DNA from: Paramicrobacterium humi
GTDB lineage: Bacteria > Actinomycetota > Actinomycetes > Actinomycetales > Microbacteriaceae
DNA: 64,000 nucleotides
Direction of reading: 5' to 3'
NCBI RefSeq assembly: GCF_900105715.1
Contig: NZ_FNRY01000001.1
Coordinates: forward strand, 1,488,001 to 1,552,000
Part shown: one piece after another, positions 42,525 through 51,978 of the stretch
Layout of the letters: the number at the start of each line of letters is the position of its first letter
Position numbering within the stretch: position 1 is the stretch's first letter
Made by a program: the position numbers and the translations under genes
Notes under the pieces: model-generated
Databases searched by the model: none
The model's input: only the letters and a program-made list of their open reading frames with translations
Told to the model about the DNA's origin: nothing

Positions 42525-45500
42525 CTACAGGGCGCCGAACCGCAGCGTGATCGTGCGCGCCTCGGGGCGCAGCAGGAAGTCGGGCCACACGTCCGGGCCG
42601 CACGCCCGCGAGCCGAGCCCGTTCTGCGCCGCGTCGACGTACAAATACGTCGTCCCGGTGTCGGGCAGCTCGTGCGGATGCCGCGCGGCGTCGAGCTGCT
42701 GAGCCGTGTTGCGCGTGAGCGTGAAGCCGGGGCGGCGCCCGCGCGCGTCGGGCGCGGCATCCACCCGCAGCCAGTCGCCGTTGTCGCGTCGCACCGTGAG
42801 CGAGCGCAGGTCACTGCGATGCCCGGTCTCCTGCGGTCGCGAGTAGTGCACGGTGAGCTCGTCGAGGGCGGCGTCGAATCGGCCGACGCGCGCGGCGTGC
42901 CGGCTGTCGGGGTACGACTCGAGGGGCCCCGTGCCGAACCAGCTCGCCCCGTCGACCGAGCCGGGCAGGTCGAAGCGCAGGCCGATGCGCGGCCACACGA
43001 TGTCCCAGCCGGTGCTCGGCTCGATGTCGGCCCGTAGCCACAGTTCGCCGTGGACGAGCTGCCAGCGCTCGTCCGTGGTGACCGTCGCGCGCTCGTTTGC
43101 CGCCGACCAGCGGCGCCGCACGTGGACGGCATCCTCCCCAGCCTCGGCGAGCTCGACCCGCGAGGTCAGTCGGTCGAGCCCGGCGGCCTGCCAGATCTCG
43201 TCGTACGCCGGCGCGGGAACGCCGTTGCCGTTGTTCTCCCACGGGTCCGTCCCGTCGTAGGAGCCGCGACCCTGCCCGCGGTCGTTGTCGGTCGGCCCGC
43301 GCCACAGCTCGAGCCGCGGCCCGGAGACCGGCTGGCCGGCGAGACGCACGAGCTCGCCGTGCTCGAACTCGGCGGGACCGAGCGTGCGCGAGGCGGGAGC
43401 GGCCCCGCCGACCCCGGATGCCGCGATGCGCGGGGCCGCGAACGTCGCGCGTCGCAGCGCGTGCTGCGTGAACACGATCTCGTGTCCCGCGGGCGCCCAC
43501 GGCGTCGCCTCGCGCAGCACGGCGTCGACGGTCAGCCAACCTTCGCCGGACTGCGGGACGTCGAGCTCGGGAAGTGCGACGGCAGCCGTCGTGCCAGCGG
43601 CGACCGGATCGACGTGGATGACGCCGCTCGCGCGCTCCACGCCGTCGGACTCAACGCGCCAGCGGAACTCGAGGTCGCTCGTGTCGGCGGTGTGGCGGCG
43701 GTTCGTCACCGTGAGGGCGAGCGAGCCGTCCGCGGCATCCCTCACCTGGAGGCGAACCGGCGCGACGACCTGCTTGTACTCGAACAATCCCGGCGTCGGC
43801 GTCGAATCGGGCAGCACCATGCCGTCCATGACGAAGTTGCCGTCGTGGACGACCTCGCCGAAGTCGCCGCCGTAGCCGAAGTACTCGGCGCCGTTCGCGT
43901 CCGTCGTGCGGATGCCGTGGTCGCGCCACTCCCACACGAAGCCGCCGTGCAGCCGCGGGTGCCGCCAGACGAGGTCCTCGTACTGGTCGATCGCGCCGGG
44001 CCCGTTGCCCATCGCGTGGATGTACTCGCACAGCAGGAACGGCTTCGTGCGCTGCCTGGCCGACTCGGCGGCCGAGCAGCCGAGAAGCAGCGAGCGGGAG
44101 TCGTCACGGCCGATCGCGTCGGTCTCGGGAATCGAGGAGTACATGCGGGAGTACACGTCGGTGTACGCGCCCGAGTAGTCGCCTTCGTAGTGCACGGGGC
44201 GCTCGGGGTCGCGGTCGTGCACCCACGCGGCCATCGCGGCGAGGTTCTGCCCGGTTCCGGACTCGTTGCCGAGCGACCAGATCACGATCGACGGGTGGTT
44301 CTTGTCGCGCTCGACGGTGCGCTCGATGCGGTCGAGGTACGCGTCGCGCCACGCCGGGTCATCGCTCGGGTTGTCGACCCAGCCGCCGCGCTCGAAGCCG
44401 TGCGTCTCGAGATCGCACTCGAGGATCACCCAGAAGCCCAGCTCGTCGGCGAGGTCCAGCAGCCGCGGGTGCGGCGGGTAGTGGCTCGTGCGGATCGCGT
44501 TGACGTTGAACCGCTTCATGAGGGCGAGATCTTCCCGCGCCCACTCCTCGTCGAACACGCGGCCGCGCTCGGGGTGCGTCTCGTGCCGGTTGACGCCGTG
44601 GAACACGACGCGCTCGCCGTTGACGAGGAACTGGTCGCCCTCGATCGTCACGGTGCGGAAGCCGAGCCGAAGCGAGATCGTCTCCGCCCCGCTCGACACG
44701 GTCGCGTCGTACAGCCGCGGCACCTCCGCCGACCACGGCTCGACCGCCTTCACCCGCACGGGCGCGGCGTCGGCGGCGGAGGCCCACTCCACGTCGACGC
44801 CGAGCTCGGGAACGCGCAGGGAGATCGGGAAGGCCCGATCGGATGCCGCCAGCTGCGGCGTGATGACGCCGGCGCCGTCCGCCTCGAGCCCCGCCCGCAG
44901 CCACACGTCGTCGATGCCGCCGACCGGCCGGGCCTGCAGGGTCACGTCGCGGAAGATGCCGGGCAGCCACCACTGGTCCTGGTCTTCGAGGTAGCTGCCC
45001 GCCGACCACTGGTGCACGCGCACGGCGATCGTGTTCGAGCCGGGTCGCACGGCATCCGTCACGTCGAACTCCTGCGCGAGCCGGCTGCCGGAACCCCAGC
45101 CGATCCACTCGCCGTTCAGCCACACCGAATAGCGCGACTCGACGCCGTCGAATCGCAGAACGATCGTCTCGGCATCCGACCACGACTCGGGCAGGTCGAA
45201 GCCGCGCCGGTAGTCGCCCGTCGCGTTCTCATCCGGCACGTGGGGCGCATCGACGGGGAACGGGAACTGCACGTTCGTGTAGATCGGGGCGCCGTAGCGC
45301 CCGTCGCCCTGCAGCACCCAGTGCGCGGGCACGGGCATCGTGTCCCAGCCCGAGTCGTCGAAATCGACGCGCGCGAGATCATCGACGTCCTCGCCGGAGG
45401 GCAGCACGCCGCCCGCGCCGGGCTGCCCCGGGGCGCCGGGCAGCAGCCGGAAGCGCCAGTCGCCGTTCAGCGACAGCGTCGGCGCATCGCTGTGCAGCCA

Positions 45501-45560
45501 CGAGCGGGCGGGGCGCCGCGCGCCCGCGCCGGGGGAGTGGTCGGTGAGGTAGCCGGTCAT
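42525..45560 (-). CDS. lacZ: GH2 beta-galactosidase
   Basis: A 1,011-residue cytosolic enzyme, the length of E. coli LacZ. The order is sugar-binding domain (SYLEDQDQWWLPGIFRDV), barrel with FHGVNRHETHPERGR, acid/base Glu433 in SLGNESGTG, nucleophile Glu512 in LCEYIHAMGNGPG, then the small-chain domains ending at residue 1011. It cleaves lactose or other beta-galactosides. ATG 45560 overlaps the permease stop (ATGA); a 220-codon upstream extension is a different-frame reading of that permease. It is the last gene of a binding-protein/permease/permease/lacZ operon. Confidence 0.95.
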   Translation of the reverse strand: MTGYLTDHSPGAGARRPARSWLHSDAPTLSLNGDWRFRLLPGAPGQPGAGGVLPSGEDVDDLARVDFDDSGWDTMPVPAHWVLQGDGRYGAPIYTNVQFPFPVDAPHVPDENATGDYRRGFDLPESWSDAETIVLRFDGVESRYSVWLNGEWIGWGSGSRLAQEFDVTDAVRPGSNTIAVRVHQWSAGSYLEDQDQWWLPGIFRDVTLQARPVGGIDDVWLRAGLEADGAGVITPQLAASDRAFPISLRVPELGVDVEWASAADAAPVRVKAVEPWSAEVPRLYDATVSSGAETISLRLGFRTVTIEGDQFLVNGERVVFHGVNRHETHPERGRVFDEEWAREDLALMKRFNVNAIRTSHYPPHPRLLDLADELGFWVILECDLETHGFERGGWVDNPSDDPAWRDAYLDRIERTVERDKNHPSIVIWSLGNESGTGQNLAAMAAWVHDRDPERPVHYEGDYSGAYTDVYSRMYSSIPETDAIGRDDSRSLLLGCSAAESARQRTKPFLLCEYIHAMGNGPGAIDQYEDLVWRHPRLHGGFVWEWRDHGIRTTDANGAEYFGYGGDFGEVVHDGNFVMDGMVLPDSTPTPGLFEYKQVVAPVRLQVRDAADGSLALTVTNRRHTADTSDLEFRWRVESDGVERASGVIHVDPVAAGTTAAVALPELDVPQSGEGWLTVDAVLREATPWAPAGHEIVFTQHALRRATFAAPRIAASGVGGAAPASRTLGPAEFEHGELVRLAGQPVSGPRLELWRGPTDNDRGQGRGSYDGTDPWENNGNGVPAPAYDEIWQAAGLDRLTSRVELAEAGEDAVHVRRRWSAANERATVTTDERWQLVHGELWLRADIEPSTGWDIVWPRIGLRFDLPGSVDGASWFGTGPLESYPDSRHAARVGRFDAALDELTVHYSRPQETGHRSDLRSLTVRRDNGDWLRVDAAPDARGRRPGFTLTRNTAQQLDAARHPHELPDTGTTYLYVDAAQNGLGSRACGPDVWPDFLLRPEARTITLRFGAL

Positions 45561-46471
45561 GCCTTGACAGATCCTTCCGTGAGGCCGCCGCGCCAGAAGC
45601 GCTGCAGCACGATCATGGCGATCCCGAGGGGGATCACCGAGAGCAGAACGCCGCCCGTGGTGAGCTGGTAGAACTCGGGCAGCCGGTCGACCTGGCTGAG
45701 CCAGTTGTTGAGGCCGAGCGTGATCGGGTACAGCTTCGAGTCCGAGAGCATCACGAGCGGCAGGAAGTAGTTGTTCCAGATGCCGACGAGCTGGAACAGG
45801 AACACCGTCACGAGCGCCGGTGTCAGGATGCGCAGGCCAACGGTGTGGAAGATGCGCAGCTCGCCCGCGCCGTCGAGGCGCGCGGCCTCGAGCAGCGAGT
45901 CGTCGACGGTCGCCTGCGCGTAGATGCGGCACAGGAACAGGCCGAACGGTGACACGAGCGAGGGGATAAGCACGCTCCAGTACGTGTTCGCGAGGCCGAG
46001 CTGGCTGAACAGCAGGAACAGCGGGAGCGCCGTCGCGGTTCCCGGCACGAGAACGCCGCCGAGGATCGTGCCGAACACGAAGTTGTTGCCGCGGAAGCGG
46101 TACTTCGCGAGCGCGTAGCCGCCCATCGCGGCGAAGTACGTCGCGAGAAGGGAGCCGACGCCGGCGTACAGCACCGAGTTGAGGAACCAGCGCACGAAGA
46201 TGCCGCCGTCGTAGGTCAGCACCTGGCCGAGGTTGTCCCACAGCGCGAACGTCGGGGCGAGCCAGAAGCCGTAGGTGGAGAACAGGTCCTCCGTCGTCTT
46301 CGTCGCCGCGATGACGACCCAGTACACGGGGATGACGAAGTACAGGGCGATGATGACGAGCACGCCCGTGACGATGATCGTCGAGGAGCGGCGCTTTCCC
46401 GCCGCCCGGTCGGCGTGCCCGCCGGGCTTCACGGCTTTCAGCTGCGTTGTCTTGAGTGTCGTTGTGCTCAT
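45557..46471 (-). CDS. Carbohydrate ABC transporter permease, MalG-like
   Basis: A 304-residue permease with six helices. The coupling loop is LLEAARLDGAGELRIFHTVGLRILTPALVTVFLF, the EAA motif of sugar importers. ATG 46471 overlaps the MalF-like gene stop by four bases. It works with the partner permease and binding protein to bring galactosides to LacZ. No ATPase is encoded in this operon, so a shared MsiK-type ATPase elsewhere is presumably used. Confidence 0.93.
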   Translation of the reverse strand: MSTTTLKTTQLKAVKPGGHADRAAGKRRSSTIIVTGVLVIIALYFVIPVYWVVIAATKTTEDLFSTYGFWLAPTFALWDNLGQVLTYDGGIFVRWFLNSVLYAGVGSLLATYFAAMGGYALAKYRFRGNNFVFGTILGGVLVPGTATALPLFLLFSQLGLANTYWSVLIPSLVSPFGLFLCRIYAQATVDDSLLEAARLDGAGELRIFHTVGLRILTPALVTVFLFQLVGIWNNYFLPLVMLSDSKLYPITLGLNNWLSQVDRLPEFYQLTTGGVLLSVIPLGIAMIVLQRFWRGGLTEGSVKA

Positions 46472-47400
46472 TTGCTCTTCCTGTTCGTCAGGCGGAGGAA
46501 CGCGAACGACAGCACGAATGCGACGACGGCGATGAGCACGGCCTGCGCGGCCGCCACGTTGTAGTCGTTGTACGCGAACGCCGTCGTATACGCGGAGAGG
46601 TTCGGGGTGTACTGGCTGTCGATCGCCGGCGCCACGGTCTTCAGCACTTGCGGTTCGGCGAACAGCTGCAGGGTTCCGATGATCGAGAACACCGTGGTCA
46701 GCACGAGCGCCGGCGCGATGAGAGGCAATTGGATGCTGCGAGCCACTCGCCACGACGACGCCCCGTCAACGCGCGCCGCCTCGTACAGCTCGGTCGGGAT
46801 CGACTTGAGCTGGGCGACGATGATGAGCATGTTGTAGCCCGTGTAGCTCCAGGTCACGATGTTCGCGATCGACCACAGCACGCTGCCAGCGCCGAGGAAG
46901 TCGACGTCGATGCCCATCCAGCTCGCCACGTCGACGACGGGACTCAGTCCGGGAACGTACAGGAACGACCACAGGATCGTCGCGATCACGCCCGGAACGC
47001 CGTAGGGCAGGAAGTACGCGGCGCGGAACAGCCCGGGCCACCGCGCCGACGCGGACTCGAGCAGCAGCGCGAGCACTGTCGCGGCGATGATCATCACGGG
47101 AACCTGCACGATGCCGAACAGGAACATGCGGCCGATCGAGGCGATGAAGTTCCCGTCGGCGAGGGCGAGGGCGTAGTTGTCGAACCACGCGAACTGGCTC
47201 GTCACGCCCGCCTCGCCGAAGAGTCCGCTGCGCGTGACCTTCGTGAAGCTCGAGCCGATCGCGACGAGGATCGGCAGGATGAACGTGAACAGGAACAGCA
47301 GGAGGAAGGGAGCGAGCAGGAGCCAGGGCGCGCGCTTGGCGGCATCCGTTCTCGTGCCCGTCGTCTTCGACCCGGTGGTCATCTGACGTGTCGTCGTCAT
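46468..47400 (-). CDS. Carbohydrate ABC transporter permease, MalF-like
   Basis: A 310-residue permease. A ~24-residue polar N tail precedes the first helix (APWLLLAPFLLLFLFTFILPIL). The coupling loop is LYEAARVDGASSWRVARSIQLPLIAPALVLTT. ATG 47400 shares one base with the binding-protein stop. This is the usual second gene of a CUT1-type sugar importer. Confidence 0.93.
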   Translation of the reverse strand: MTTTRQMTTGSKTTGTRTDAAKRAPWLLLAPFLLLFLFTFILPILVAIGSSFTKVTRSGLFGEAGVTSQFAWFDNYALALADGNFIASIGRMFLFGIVQVPVMIIAATVLALLLESASARWPGLFRAAYFLPYGVPGVIATILWSFLYVPGLSPVVDVASWMGIDVDFLGAGSVLWSIANIVTWSYTGYNMLIIVAQLKSIPTELYEAARVDGASSWRVARSIQLPLIAPALVLTTVFSIIGTLQLFAEPQVLKTVAPAIDSQYTPNLSAYTTAFAYNDYNVAAAQAVLIAVVAFVLSFAFLRLTNRKSK

Positions 47401-48740
47401 CACGCGCCCGCCTTTCGAATGCTGAGCCCCTTGTTGCGGAACGCGGCCATGATGTTCTTCTCCGCCGCGGCGACGGCGTCGACGAGCGTGCCGCCCGAGG
47501 CCTTGCGGCGGAAGCCGTCGGAGAGGATGTTGAACGACTGCTGCGTGATGGGCCACCACGACCAGTCGGGGTTCTGCTCCTTCGCGGCGGGAACGAACAC
47601 CTCTTCGTTGTAGTTCTGGCCGCTGAAGAACTCCGACGGCTTCTGGCGCTCGGCGCCGATGTAGTCGGCGGCGGGTGACCAGCCGATGCCGCAGTGCTTG
47701 ATCATCGCGTCGATTCCCTCGTGCGACGTGCACATCCACACGGCGAACTCGAGAGCTTCTTTCGGGTGCTTGCTGTTCGCGAGAACGGCGGCCGTCGAGC
47801 CGCCCTGATAGCTCGACCCGTAGCCCTCGTCACCCCACCGCGGCATGGGCGCGACCTTCCACTTGCCCTCACCGCCGGCGACGCCCTTGATGAGCGCGTC
47901 GCCCCAGCTCGCGCTCGTGAGCGAGGCGATCTTGCCGTCGGCCGCTGCCGCAAACCACGCGGGGGAATAGGGGGTGAAGCTCGTCGTGACGAGGTCGTCG
48001 TCGATGGCGGCATCGAAGAACTTCGCGACGCGCATCGTCGCGTCGTCTGTCATGTTGATGACCCAGCCGTCCTCCTCGGGCGTCAGCCACTGCGCTCCCG
48101 CTTGCGTGGCGAACGCGCAGAACGGGCTCGCGTCCGAGATGGGGAAGCAGTCGAGGTAGATCTTCTGCCCCCGCAGCTCCTTCGCGAGCGCGGCCCAGTC
48201 ATCCCATGTCGCAGGCGGCGTGCCGCCGACGGTCTCGAAGAGCTCGGGCTGGTAGAACGTGGCCATCGGGCCGGAGTCCTGCGGGATCCCGTACACGCCG
48301 CCCGTGAAGCTCACTTGTCCCCACAGGGTGGGGTCGAACTTCGAGGCGTGCTTCTCGGCGCCGTAGCGCGAGAGGTCGACGAGCCCGTTCACGAGCATGA
48401 ACTCGGGGATCGTGCGCATTTCGACCTGCGCGAGGTCGGGGCCGCCGCCGGCCGCGAGCGCGGAGTACATCTTGGGGTAGCCGCCCGAGTTGCCGCCGGG
48501 GATCCAGACCGCCTCGACCTGCACGTTGGGGTTCTTGGCGTTCCAGATGTCGGCGACCTTCTGCAGGTCTTTGAGCCACGCCCAGTAGGTGAGCGTGATC
48601 TTCTCGCCCGAAGCCACCGGAGGAATCGTGGGCAGCGCGTTAACCGATGTCGTGCCGGGCGTCGCGCACCCGGCGAGCGCACCGATCGCCGCCGTGCTGA
48701 GACCCATGCTCAGCAGCTGTCGTCGTGTGAGTGGTGTCAT
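47400..48740 (-). CDS. Sugar ABC transporter substrate-binding lipoprotein
   Basis: A 446-residue CUT1-family binding protein. The signal has a twin-arginine-like RRQLL followed by lipobox LAGC (Cys near residue 25). The body includes TYWAWLKDLQKVADIWNAKNPNVQVEAV and GGSTAAVLANSKHPKEALEF, typical of extracellular solute-binding family 1. ATG 48740 is preceded by AAAGG; the longer frame runs into the divergent promoter. It presents galactosides to the permeases. A probable -10 (TTATCT on the lower strand) lies beside the TetR operator. Confidence 0.93.
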   Translation of the reverse strand: MTPLTRRQLLSMGLSTAAIGALAGCATPGTTSVNALPTIPPVASGEKITLTYWAWLKDLQKVADIWNAKNPNVQVEAVWIPGGNSGGYPKMYSALAAGGGPDLAQVEMRTIPEFMLVNGLVDLSRYGAEKHASKFDPTLWGQVSFTGGVYGIPQDSGPMATFYQPELFETVGGTPPATWDDWAALAKELRGQKIYLDCFPISDASPFCAFATQAGAQWLTPEEDGWVINMTDDATMRVAKFFDAAIDDDLVTTSFTPYSPAWFAAAADGKIASLTSASWGDALIKGVAGGEGKWKVAPMPRWGDEGYGSSYQGGSTAAVLANSKHPKEALEFAVWMCTSHEGIDAMIKHCGIGWSPAADYIGAERQKPSEFFSGQNYNEEVFVPAAKEQNPDWSWWPITQQSFNILSDGFRRKASGGTLVDAVAAAEKNIMAAFRNKGLSIRKAGA

Positions 48741-48835
48741 GTGCCTTTCACTTCGTTGTGAGGACAGGCTCGCCCTCGTGCGATTCTGTCGCCGCGCTCG
48801 TCTCGTGCGGCCGGTGTCAGGAAAGATAACACAAA

Positions 48836-48853
48836 TTCGAGCGCATACTCGAA
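48836..48853. promoter_or_regulatory. TetR operator in the lac-operon/TetR gap
   Basis: TTCGAG (48836-48841) and CTCGAA (48848-48853) are perfect arms around CGCATA; flanking AA/ATT extends the symmetry. It lies between the divergent galactoside operon and its TetR gene, next to the leftward -10, so binding would block the operon. Confidence 0.7.
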
Positions 48854-48891
48854 ATTCGACGAACGGATGCCGCGAGGCTACGATTCTGAGC

Positions 48892-49497
48892 ATGGACACC
48901 GACGCTCGGCCCCGCCGCCGCGGCCCGTATGCGAAGTCCGCCGAGCGTCGGCGCAGCATCGTGGACGCGGCCTTCGAGGTGTTCGCGGCGCGCGGCTACC
49001 AGGGCGGCTCCCTGCAGGACGTCGCCGATCGCGTCGGCATGAGTCAGACGAGCCTGCTGCACTACTTCCCGTCCAAAGCGGACCTTCTCGTCGCCGTGCT
49101 CAACCGCAGGGACGTCGTCGCCGACACGGGGCCGCTCGAGGACGAGACGCGGGACTTCCCCACGATCCTCATCGACCAGGCCCGTTTCAACGAGGGCGTG
49201 CCGGGACTCATCGAGCTCTACACCGTGCTGTGCGGCGAGTCCGTGACCGAGCACTACCCCGCGAGGGACTACTTCGAGCACCGCTTCGCGCGGCTGCGCG
49301 ACGAGTACTCGGCCGAGCTGCGCAAGCTCGAGGCGGCCGGTCGATTGCGAGAGGGCGTCGACATCGAGCGCGCCGCGAGCTCGATCGTCGCCCTCTGGGA
49401 CGGCATACAGACCCAGTGGCTGCTTGACGACTCCGTCGACATGGCGGCGTGCCTCGCCGACTACCTCGGCCTCATCATCCGGCCCTCCGCGCCATAG
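48892..49497 (+). CDS. TetR family regulator of the galactoside operon
   Basis: A 201-residue regulator. The HTH reads GSLQDVADRVGMSQTSLLHYFPSKADL (~39-65). A basic, proline-bearing leader (RPRRRGPYAKSAERR) precedes it. Its end, DGIQTQWLLDDSVDMAA, and LLHYF-x-SK are shared with the GH3-linked TetR at 24838, marking a paralogous pair each divergent from a glycosidase locus. ATG 48892 is chosen. It is likely a repressor lifted by a sugar or sugar metabolite. Confidence 0.88.
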   Translation: MDTDARPRRRGPYAKSAERRRSIVDAAFEVFAARGYQGGSLQDVADRVGMSQTSLLHYFPSKADLLVAVLNRRDVVADTGPLEDETRDFPTILIDQARFNEGVPGLIELYTVLCGESVTEHYPARDYFEHRFARLRDEYSAELRKLEAAGRLREGVDIERAASSIVALWDGIQTQWLLDDSVDMAACLADYLGLIIRPSAP

Positions 49498-49578
49498 CAG
49501 GCCGACCGGCTCGGCCACGGATGCGACGCCAAGGCTGCTGTGGCATCGTGGAGGACTTCTGAGCGGAAGGAGAACTCT

Positions 49579-50871
49579 GTGGAGATGTGGCAGAGGTGGC
49601 TCGTGTTCGGCATCGGCCTTGTCGTCGGAGCGATCGTGGTGGCCGTCGTGATCAGTGCGCTGAGCTATTCGCTCACGCTCGCCGGGCGGCGCAAGCCCAC
49701 CGTCGAACTCGTCCGGGCGCGGCTCAAGCCCGCGATCCGCGTCAGCATCGGCCTCATCGCGCTGTGGATCGTCATGGCCGCGACCTTCCCCTACCCCGAC
49801 CGCGAGTGGCGATCGTTCGTCCACCACGTATTCGTCATCGCCGTGATCGCCGTCGTCGGATGGCTGCTCGTCGGCCTCGTCTACGTTATGGAGGACCTCT
49901 CGAACGCGCGCTACCGCATCGACGTGGCCGACAACGCGGCAGCCCGACGCGTGCGCACGCAGATGACCGTCGTGCGGCGCCTGCTCATCGTCGTCGTCGT
50001 CGTCATCGCCATCGGTGCGATCCTGCTGACCTTCCCCGGCATCCGCGCCGTCGGCGCGAGCGTTCTCGCCTCCGCCGGAATCGTCAGCATCATCGCCGGT
50101 CTCGCGGCGCAATCGGTTCTCGGCAACCTCATCGCCGGCATCCAACTCGCCTTCAGCGGCGCTCTGCGCGTCGACGATGTCGTCGTTGTCGAGGGCGAGT
50201 GGGGACGCATCGGCGAGATCACGCTCGCGTACGTCGTCGTCGACATCTGGGACGAACGACGGCTCATCCTGCCGTGCACCTACTTCACGACCCAGCCGTT
50301 CACGAACTGGACCCGGCGCTCGAGCCTCATTCTCGGCACCGTGGAATTCGACATCGACTGGCGCGTGGGCATCTCCGCCATGCGCGACCGCTTCAACGAG
50401 GTGCTCGCCTCGACCGACCTGTGGGACGGCCGCAGCTCCTCCCTGCAGATCACCGACGCGACCGGCGGCTTCGTGCGCGTGCGCGCCGTGATCTCCGCGC
50501 ATGACTCGGGCAAGCTGTGGGACCTGCGCTGCCTCGTGCGCGAGGAGCTCGTCGCCTGGCTGCAGAAGGACGGCCGCTACTCGCTGCCCGTCACCCGCGT
50601 GCAGATGGTCGACGGCCCGGATGCCGACCGGCGCTCCACGCGCTCGGCGCCGAAGGGCGCCGACGCTGAGGCGCAGCGCGACCACGCTGGACTGTTCTCC
50701 GGCTCTCCCGAAGCCGAGGCTCGCGGCAGTCAGTTCACGGGCGCCGTGCCCGTGCAGAAGCGCACCGCCGAGGAGCAGCTCGACGAGACGCTCGAGGCAC
50801 CCGCGGACGACCCTGATCAGACCGCGGTGCTGCCGCTCGAGGACGAACAGGCGGCCGCGTCCCGCCCGTAA
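49579..50871 (+). CDS. Mechanosensitive channel, MscS family
   Basis: A 430-residue membrane protein. Four hydrophobic segments lead to the pore-lining helix GASVLASAGIVSIIAGLAAQSVLGNLIAGIQ (~163-195). The MscS beta domain follows (FSGALRVDDVVVVEGEWGRIGEI), then a ~70-residue acidic, disordered cytoplasmic tail. The channel opens under membrane tension to release solutes. GTG 49579 lies six bases after AAGGAG and is preferred over the ATG two codons later. A perfect palindrome follows the stop. Confidence 0.92.
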   Translation: MEMWQRWLVFGIGLVVGAIVVAVVISALSYSLTLAGRRKPTVELVRARLKPAIRVSIGLIALWIVMAATFPYPDREWRSFVHHVFVIAVIAVVGWLLVGLVYVMEDLSNARYRIDVADNAAARRVRTQMTVVRRLLIVVVVVIAIGAILLTFPGIRAVGASVLASAGIVSIIAGLAAQSVLGNLIAGIQLAFSGALRVDDVVVVEGEWGRIGEITLAYVVVDIWDERRLILPCTYFTTQPFTNWTRRSSLILGTVEFDIDWRVGISAMRDRFNEVLASTDLWDGRSSSLQITDATGGFVRVRAVISAHDSGKLWDLRCLVREELVAWLQKDGRYSLPVTRVQMVDGPDADRRSTRSAPKGADAEAQRDHAGLFSGSPEAEARGSQFTGAVPVQKRTAEEQLDETLEAPADDPDQTAVLPLEDEQAAASRP

Positions 50872-50882
50872 GCCCCGGCACA

Positions 50883-50920
50883 CGAATGGAGGCACCGCCC
50901 GCGGGCGGTGCCTCCATTCG
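50883..50920. terminator. 38-base perfect palindrome between convergent genes
   Basis: CGAATGGAGGCACCGCCCG (50883-50901) is followed directly by its reverse complement to 50920, giving 19-base arms and no separate loop. It lies 12 bases after the mscS stop and 10 before the dehydrogenase stop, as a bidirectional terminator. Confidence 0.75.
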
Positions 50921-50929
50921 CACAATGCG

Positions 50930-51976
50930 TCAGCTCGTGAGAACCGACGCTGCCTTTTCGGCCTTCCGCTGCCACGCCGCGGTCTCGAAGACCGCCGGAT
51001 TCAGCGCTCGTTCGGGGCGTCTGCCCTCCGCGACGGCGATGATCGATGCGTTCGCGTCTCGAGTGACGTCCTCCGTGAAGTCCGCCGTCCAGCACAGCGC
51101 GTGCGGGCTGAGGGTCACGTTCGGAAGCGAAAGCAGCTCATCATCGGGGTCGAGCGGCTCGGGGTCGAACACGTCGAGCCCGGCCGCATCGATCGTGCGA
51201 CTCTTGAGCGCCTGACGGAGAGCATCGGTGTCGACAAGCCCGCCTCGCCCCATGTTGATCAGCGCAGCAGAACTCTTCATCAGGCCAAGCTCTCGCGCAC
51301 CGATCATGCGCGCGGTCTCGGACGTGAGCGCCGCGCACAGCACGACGAAATCCGAGCGCGCGAGCAGCTCGTCACGTTCGACGAGCTCAACGCCGAGGGC
51401 GTCGGCCTGAGGACTGCGCCCGCTACGATTGTTGCCGATCACTGCGAAGCCAAGCGCCTGCAGCATGCGTGCGACCTCGCTGCCGACACCGCCGAACCCG
51501 ACGATGCCGACGGTGCGGCCGCGCATCGGAGCACCGCGAAACTCGCTGCGCTCCCGCCACGCGGAGCGCCGCGTGATGCTGTCCTTCGCCACGAGCCGGT
51601 GAGCCACGCCGAGCAGCATCGTCACCGTCGCGAGGGCGAGCGGAGTGCGGATCGCCTCTGGGGTGTTCGTCACGACCACTCCGGCGCGCGTGCACGCGTC
51701 CAGGTCGATCGTGTCGACTCCGGCGCCGAATCGCGCCACAAGCTTCAGCCTCGGAAGCTGCGAGACGAGTTCTTCATCGAAGGGCAAGTGACCGAGCGAA
51801 TACACCGCGTCGACGTCGGCGAGGTCCGCCGGCGGGATTGGATTGACGTATCGATCGAGCACACGCCATGCGATGCCGTGCTCTTCGAGGTCGCGCAGGC
51901 GCAGGTCGCCGTGCACGCTGCTGCCGTCGGGCTGCGCCGCGTCGGCCGTGATGGCGACGGTGAAGCGGGATCCCAC
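50930..51976 (-). CDS. D-2-hydroxyacid dehydrogenase family protein
   Basis: A 348-residue NAD(P)-dependent dehydrogenase. It has GFGGVGSEVARML (nucleotide loop, ~155-167), NMGRGGLVDTDAL, a Glu region around FDPEPLDPDDELL and catalytic His in LSPHALCWT. The Leu-Cys-Trp after His is typical of one subgroup, not the usual Ile-Ala-Gly/Trp. It reduces 2-keto acids or oxidises 2-hydroxy acids. It lies two bases behind an ACS-type MFS transporter gene, so it probably acts on the imported sugar acid. Controlled from the promoter region with GntR-type sites at 53328-53359. Confidence 0.9.
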   Translation of the reverse strand: MGSRFTVAITADAAQPDGSSVHGDLRLRDLEEHGIAWRVLDRYVNPIPPADLADVDAVYSLGHLPFDEELVSQLPRLKLVARFGAGVDTIDLDACTRAGVVVTNTPEAIRTPLALATVTMLLGVAHRLVAKDSITRRSAWRERSEFRGAPMRGRTVGIVGFGGVGSEVARMLQALGFAVIGNNRSGRSPQADALGVELVERDELLARSDFVVLCAALTSETARMIGARELGLMKSSAALINMGRGGLVDTDALRQALKSRTIDAAGLDVFDPEPLDPDDELLSLPNVTLSPHALCWTADFTEDVTRDANASIIAVAEGRRPERALNPAVFETAAWQRKAEKAASVLTS

Positions 51977-51978
51977 GG

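Noticed and set aside
45561-46241. 220-codon N-terminal extension of the lacZ frame
   Set aside because: It overlaps the MalG-like permease in another frame and has Arg-rich noise composition; the ATG at 45560 with ATGA overlap fits LacZ length.
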